From Roseibium sp. MMSF_3544 (lineage in GTDB: Bacteria > Pseudomonadota > Alphaproteobacteria > Rhizobiales > Stappiaceae): a DNA stretch of 64,000 bases. Both the position numbers and the translations under genes were made by a program. The stretch spans positions 186,001 through 250,000 of the forward strand of contig NZ_JASHKA010000010.1 of assembly GCF_030732845.1 (NCBI RefSeq), written 5' to 3'. Position 1 is the stretch's first letter. Every line of letters begins with the position of its first letter. Shown one piece after another: positions 60,477 to 64,000 of this stretch. The notes under the pieces are model-generated. The model had not been told where the DNA came from, did not search any database, and saw only the letters and a list, made by a program, of their open reading frames with translations.

Positions 60477-61378
60477 GTCAGCTCCAGCTCCTTTGCTGCG
60501 GCCTTGAGTGTTTTGAGGCCGAGGCTTTGATAATGGAAGGGATCGCGCACGAGCGGATCCTGCTCGGCCTCGATCACAATCCAACCCTGGTATCCATTCT
60601 GTTTCAGTATCTGAAGAAGGGGGGCGAAGTCGATGCCGCCTTCTTCGTCGCCCGGAACGGTAAAGACACCTGCGCGGACGCCGTCCATGAAGGATTTGCC
60701 GCCCTCCCTGATCTCCTGCATCACAGCCGGCCGAACATTCTTGGCATGAAAGTGGTTCACCCGGTCGATGTATTTTTGAAGGACAATCGCCGGGTCCTGA
60801 CCCTTGCTGCCGAAATAGCAATGGCCGGCATCGAAGAGAAGTTTCGTTGCGGGTCCAGTCGCTGCCATGAAAGCATCGATCTCCTCCGGTGTCTCGACAA
60901 CGGTACCCATGTGATGGTGGTAGACAAGGTCGATGCCCTGGTCGGCGCAATAGACGGCCAGTTCCTCGACCTTCGCGGCAAAGGTCTGCATCTCTTCAGA
61001 GGTGAGCACAGGGCTGGTGGAGATGTCGACGTCTGCAGCCTGTATCGTGTTGGAGGTCTCGCAGGCAATGCAGACCTTGCAGCCATTATGTTTCAGCTTG
61101 TCCAGATGAGGCTGGATCGCCTTCTTTTCCTCCTCGACGGATTGCGCAAGAAGATTGAGGGAATACCAGCCGGACACGAATTTCAGGCCGTGCCCGCCGA
61201 GCAGTTGTTTCAGTTCTTCCTTGTCGTCGGGCCAGCGGTGGCCGTTTTCGATACCGTCGAAGCCGATCTCGGCAGCCTGGCTCAGGATCTGCCCGGTCGG
61301 TATATGCGCGCCGAGGCTCTGGTCGTCGTCGTTGGCCCAGGCAATCGGATTGGTGCCGTAAAGGATCATAGTGTTCAT
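60473..61378 (-). CDS. iolE: Myo-inosose-2 dehydratase IolE
   Basis: A 301-aa TIM-barrel dehydratase that removes water from scyllo-inosose in inositol catabolism. [16 protein letters not shown] at the start and [20 protein letters not shown] are IolE landmarks. Metal ligands appear as Glu in [12 protein letters not shown] and the His/Asp/Glu residues around [21 protein letters not shown] and IVIEAEQDP. Translation-coupled to iolB. Separated from iolD by a 191-bp spacer carrying a palindromic repeat. Confidence 0.94.
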   Translation of the reverse strand: MNTMILYGTNPIAWANDDDQSLGAHIPTGQILSQAAEIGFDGIENGHRWPDDKEELKQLLGGHGLKFVSGWYSLNLLAQSVEEEKKAIQPHLDKLKHNGCKVCIACETSNTIQAADVDISTSPVLTSEEMQTFAAKVEELAVYCADQGIDLVYHHHMGTVVETPEEIDAFMAATGPATKLLFDAGHCYFGSKGQDPAIVLQKYIDRVNHFHAKNVRPAVMQEIREGGKSFMDGVRAGVFTVPGDEEGGIDFAPLLQILKQNGYQGWIVIEAEQDPLVRDPFHYQSLGLKTLKAAAKELELT

Positions 61379-61413
61379 CCAGTGACGTTCTATCGTTCGG
61401 TTTTCTCGATGAC

Positions 61414-61519
61414 CTCATCCTGAGGAAGCGCTTCAGCGCTGTCTCGAAGGATGGGCCACCTGTTTCAGAGTGTGCCGCCCATCCTTCGAGACGAACCTTT
61501 CGGTGCTCCCCAGGATGAG
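61414..61519. repeat. Dispersed palindromic repeat, copy 2, inside the iol operon
   Basis: About 106 bp, matching the element at 39501: left CTCATCCTGAGGAAGCGC and CTGTCTCGAAGGATGGG, right CCCATCCTTCGAGACGAAC and CCAGGATGAG. It forms a long imperfect hairpin between iolD and iolE and may affect processing or expression of the distal genes. Confidence 0.8.
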
Positions 61520-61569
61520 GGACGGAAGAGAGCGTGTCTCTTCCGGCACTTCCATTTCACGTGCCTCCC

Positions 61570-63411
61570 TCAATCCACGAGGTTCTGGTGCTTTAGTGCT
61601 GACTCGTAGCCTTCGCGTGCGGTTCGGACTTCTGCCCTGTCAGAGACTTCCGGCACGGCGACATCCCACCAGTGGCCACCTCCGTTCTCGCCGGGACCGT
61701 GCATCGGGTCGGTGTCGATTACGATCACGGTCGGTATGGCGCGCTCCCGTGCGGCAAGGATCTGGTCTTCCAGGTCGCCAACATCCTTCGCCTTGACGGC
61801 ATGCGCTCCCATGGAGGCTGCGTGGGTGACGAAATTAATGTCCGGCTGAACCTCGACATTGCAGTCCTGATAGAGATTGTTGAAGCGAGCGCCACCGGTG
61901 CCCATTTGCAGGCGATTGATGCAGCCGTAGCCGCGATTGTCGGTCAGGACAACGGTGAACGGCACACGGCGCATCACTGCGGTCGCGAGTTCTGAGTTTG
62001 CCATCATGTAAGAGCCGTCACCGACGAAGCAGACAACGTCGCGATCGGGCTCGGCAAGCTTGAGACCCATGGCACCGGCAATCTCATACCCCATGCAGGA
62101 ATAGCCGTACTCCATGTGATAGCCGCCCTGTGGCGCTTGCCACAGCAGCTTGAGAGCCCCCGGCATGGTTCCGGCGGCACACATGGCGACGGTCTTGTCC
62201 GTGGATGTGCGCTGCACGGCACCGATCACCTCCGCGTCCAGTGGCAAATAGCCGGCCGGAACGCCGGTCCGGGCGCTGCAATGGGCATCAACTTTCGCCA
62301 GCCAGTCGAGGCGGGACTGCGGATCGAAGGCACCGGCTTTGAAGTCGCCAAGGGCTGCCGACAGTTTTTCGAGCGTAACTTTGGCATCACCAACAATACC
62401 GACAGCACCGTGTTTCAACGCGTCGTAGCCTTGCACGTTGACCGATACCAGTTTCCGGTTCGGTGCCTTGAAAAGCGCCCAGGATCCGGTCGTGAAATCC
62501 TGGAAACGTGTCCCGACGCCAACAATCAGATCCGCTTCTTCTGCCAGCTTGTTGGCGCTCTCGGCACCGTCAACGCCGGCAGCGCCGAAGTTCATCGGAT
62601 GAGACTGGGCCAGGGCCGATTTGCCGGCCTGGGTTTCGATCACCGGAATGCCGTGCCGCGTGGCAAAGTCTGCAAGTGTTTCTTCTGCCTGGGAATAAAC
62701 GACGCCGCCGCCGCAGATGATAACGGGATTTCTTGAAGCCCGGATCAAAGCGGTGACGTCGGCAACATCGCGGCTGTCGGGTTCCGGGCGCCGGATGCGC
62801 CAGACCTTGGGTTCGAAGAAGCTCTCTGGATAATCGAAGGCTTCCGTCTGCGTGTCCTGACAGAAGGACAGGGTGACCGGTCCGCAATTGGCGGGGTCGG
62901 TCATGATGCGGAAGGCGCGCGGCAATGCGGTCAGAAGATGCTCGGGCCGGCTGATCCTGTCAAAATAGCGCGACACTGGACGGAAGCAGTCATTGGCCGA
63001 GACCGTGCCGTCGTCGAAATCCTCAACCTGCTGCAAAACGGGGTCGGGCGCCCTGTTGGCAAAGACGTCGCCCGGAATGAGCAGCAGCGGCAAACGGTTG
63101 ACATGGGCAAGAGCTGCGGCAGTCACCAGGTTGGTGGCGCCCGGCCCGATGGAAGATGTCACGGCCATAGCGCGCGTGCGTTTCTTCGCCTTGGCATAGG
63201 CGATCGCCGTGTGCGCCATGGTCTGTTCGTTCTGGCCGCGCCATGTTGGCAGCGCATTGCCTGCCTGCTGGAGCGCTTCTCCGAGACCGGCCACGTTGCC
63301 ATGTCCGAAAATCGCCCAGACCCCGTCGATGAAACGGTTGCCGTCTTCACTCATCTGTGCCGCGATATAGCGGACCATCGCCTGGGCCGCGGTGAGGCGA
63401 ATTGTGCTCAT
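61570..63411 (-). CDS. iolD: 3D-(3,5/4)-trihydroxycyclohexane-1,2-dione hydrolase IolD
   Basis: A 613-aa thiamine-diphosphate enzyme that opens the inositol ring to 5-deoxy-glucuronate. It has the N-terminal PYR domain with IFGHGNVAGLGEALQQ. The central domain follows with GGGVVYSQAEETLADFATRHGIPVIETQAGKSAL. The C-terminal PP domain has the ThDP motif from GDGSYMMANSELATAV to the Asn-Arg-Gly-Tyr stretch LTDNRGYGCINRLQ. Its start overlaps the iolC stop by 4 bp. Length is normal. Confidence 0.95.
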   Translation of the reverse strand: MSTIRLTAAQAMVRYIAAQMSEDGNRFIDGVWAIFGHGNVAGLGEALQQAGNALPTWRGQNEQTMAHTAIAYAKAKKRTRAMAVTSSIGPGATNLVTAAALAHVNRLPLLLIPGDVFANRAPDPVLQQVEDFDDGTVSANDCFRPVSRYFDRISRPEHLLTALPRAFRIMTDPANCGPVTLSFCQDTQTEAFDYPESFFEPKVWRIRRPEPDSRDVADVTALIRASRNPVIICGGGVVYSQAEETLADFATRHGIPVIETQAGKSALAQSHPMNFGAAGVDGAESANKLAEEADLIVGVGTRFQDFTTGSWALFKAPNRKLVSVNVQGYDALKHGAVGIVGDAKVTLEKLSAALGDFKAGAFDPQSRLDWLAKVDAHCSARTGVPAGYLPLDAEVIGAVQRTSTDKTVAMCAAGTMPGALKLLWQAPQGGYHMEYGYSCMGYEIAGAMGLKLAEPDRDVVCFVGDGSYMMANSELATAVMRRVPFTVVLTDNRGYGCINRLQMGTGGARFNNLYQDCNVEVQPDINFVTHAASMGAHAVKAKDVGDLEDQILAARERAIPTVIVIDTDPMHGPGENGGGHWWDVAVPEVSDRAEVRTAREGYESALKHQNLVD

Positions 63412-64000
63412 GCCGTTTTTTCCCGAGCTTCATCGCGGCGCGCCGTTGCGCGTGCTTCATCCCAGATCTGGCACAGCCGTTGGTAACGTGCGCTCATATC
63501 GGCGACGGCTTCTTCGTTCGTGATTTCGCCTGCAAGCCATTTGCGCGCTGCATCTGCAAAGATCGTGCGTCCGACCGCAAAGCCCTTCACCAGGTTGAAC
63601 CGCGCAGCTTCCGCCAAGCTCGCAGCGAGCTTATTTTCCGGTGCGTCGAGACCAAGCACGACGATGCCACGCGTGTATGGATCGTTTTCGCTGATGGCGG
63701 CGCACGCTTTCGACCAGGCTTCTGTCGACGTCATTGGTTCCAGCTTCCACCAGTCCGGGAAAATTCCGATTTCATACATGCGCCGGATAATGTTCGCGGT
63801 GGTGTCGTCGTCAACAGCCCCGACCTTCGAGGGGATCACTTCCAGGAGCATTTCCAGACGGTTCCGTCGGCAGGCGGCAAAAAGCCGGCTGAGAACGCCT
63901 TCCTGTTCGGCTTTCAAATCTTCCGGGTCGTCGGGATGATAGAAACACAGGACCTTGACCACGTGTTCGGACGGCCATTCGGACAGGCCGCCGAAATCCG
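63408..64000 (-). CDS. iolC: 5-dehydro-2-deoxygluconokinase IolC, C-terminal part (5' end outside window)
   Basis: Only the last 197 codons are in the window. They hold the DUF2090 aldolase-like domain fused to the C terminus of many proteobacterial IolC kinases: VVKVLCFYHPDD, LLEVIPSKVGA, YEIGIFPDWWKLEPM, GIVVLGLDAPE. The GTG at 63962 is only an internal codon. The frame runs on to the window edge with GLSEWPSEHVVKV, so the kinase half lies upstream. Overlaps iolD by 4 bp. Confidence 0.9.
   Translation of the reverse strand, partial: DFGGLSEWPSEHVVKVLCFYHPDDPEDLKAEQEGVLSRLFAACRRNRLEMLLEVIPSKVGAVDDDTTANIIRRMYEIGIFPDWWKLEPMTSTEAWSKACAAISENDPYTRGIVVLGLDAPENKLAASLAEAARFNLVKGFAVGRTIFADAARKWLAGEITNEEAVADMSARYQRLCQIWDEARATARRDEAREKTA

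Noticed and set aside
60477..60950. N-terminal extension of iolB into iolE
   Set aside because: The region codes for IolE in another frame, and the IolB family start is at 60476.
1..64000. CRISPR array, prophage or integrative element
   Set aside because: No regularly spaced direct repeats, no cas, integrase, capsid or terminase genes, and no intact transposase gene were seen.

Overview
The window is high-GC alphaproteobacterial DNA, most likely from a marine, metabolically versatile member near Roseibium/Labrenzia/Stappia. This is inferred from gene content: many ABC uptake systems, a DddP-type DMSP lyase, a non-pyrrolysine MttB homologue, inositol catabolism, an aqpS-type arsenic operon and a CtrA-like box. 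There are no rRNA genes, no CRISPR array and no intact prophage or transposase. The two edge genes, an MscS channel on the left and iolC on the right, are cut by the window.

Layout. 1-2261: MscS-type channel. 2348-3012 (minus strand): the outstanding feature, a compact unit of promoter, Ser/Tyr-rich leader peptide, antiterminator/terminator pair and five tightly packed class II tRNA or tRNA-like genes (Ser-CGA, Ser-TGA, Ser-GGA, Tyr-GTA, Ser-GCT). 3283-6370: glpD-glpK for glycerol. 6669-12014: a dppABCDF-like peptide transporter, then an MFS exporter. 13464-15051: arsR-arsC-aqpS arsenic operon. 15084-24393: regulators, two tandem membrane paralogues, tex, an NTF2-like protein, TetR and a RecD-like helicase. 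24725-26985: fatty acid desaturase, a signal-less PhnD-like protein and a small secreted protein. 27005-32498 (minus): mttB / dimethylglycine-dehydrogenase-like / dddP cluster for methylated onium compounds. 32755-37726: kinase-fold gene and an Fe/aminoethylphosphonate-type ABC system. 37983-39407: gnd, followed by repeats. 39902-41061: ccdA-thioredoxin. 41212-44808: TIM-barrel epimerase, hydroxyacid dehydrogenase and TolC. 45583-46254: a GntR regulator, followed by a 262-bp MITE. 46554-52863: aglR-aglEFGK alpha-glucoside uptake. 53313-59527: DeoR-controlled ugp-like sugar/G3P uptake with a KdgK-like kinase. 59655-64000 (minus): iolC-iolD-iolE-iolB.

How it works together. Most of the window is catabolic. 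Dedicated ABC systems bring in peptides, alpha-glucosides, a ugp-type substrate and an anionic or iron-type ligand. Local regulators of the LacI, DeoR, GntR and ArsR families sit beside recognisable palindromic operators. Periplasmic binding-protein genes are repeatedly followed by strong stem-loops, which should raise binding protein over membrane components. The leader/tRNA unit is different. The leader encodes VYSSSSSYSS, its Ser and Tyr codons are together decoded by exactly the five anticodons in the downstream array, and the RNA can fold either as a terminator or as an antiterminator. It looks like an attenuation-controlled emergency supply of seryl and tyrosyl tRNAs, or of tRNA decoys, with non-standard tRNA bodies.
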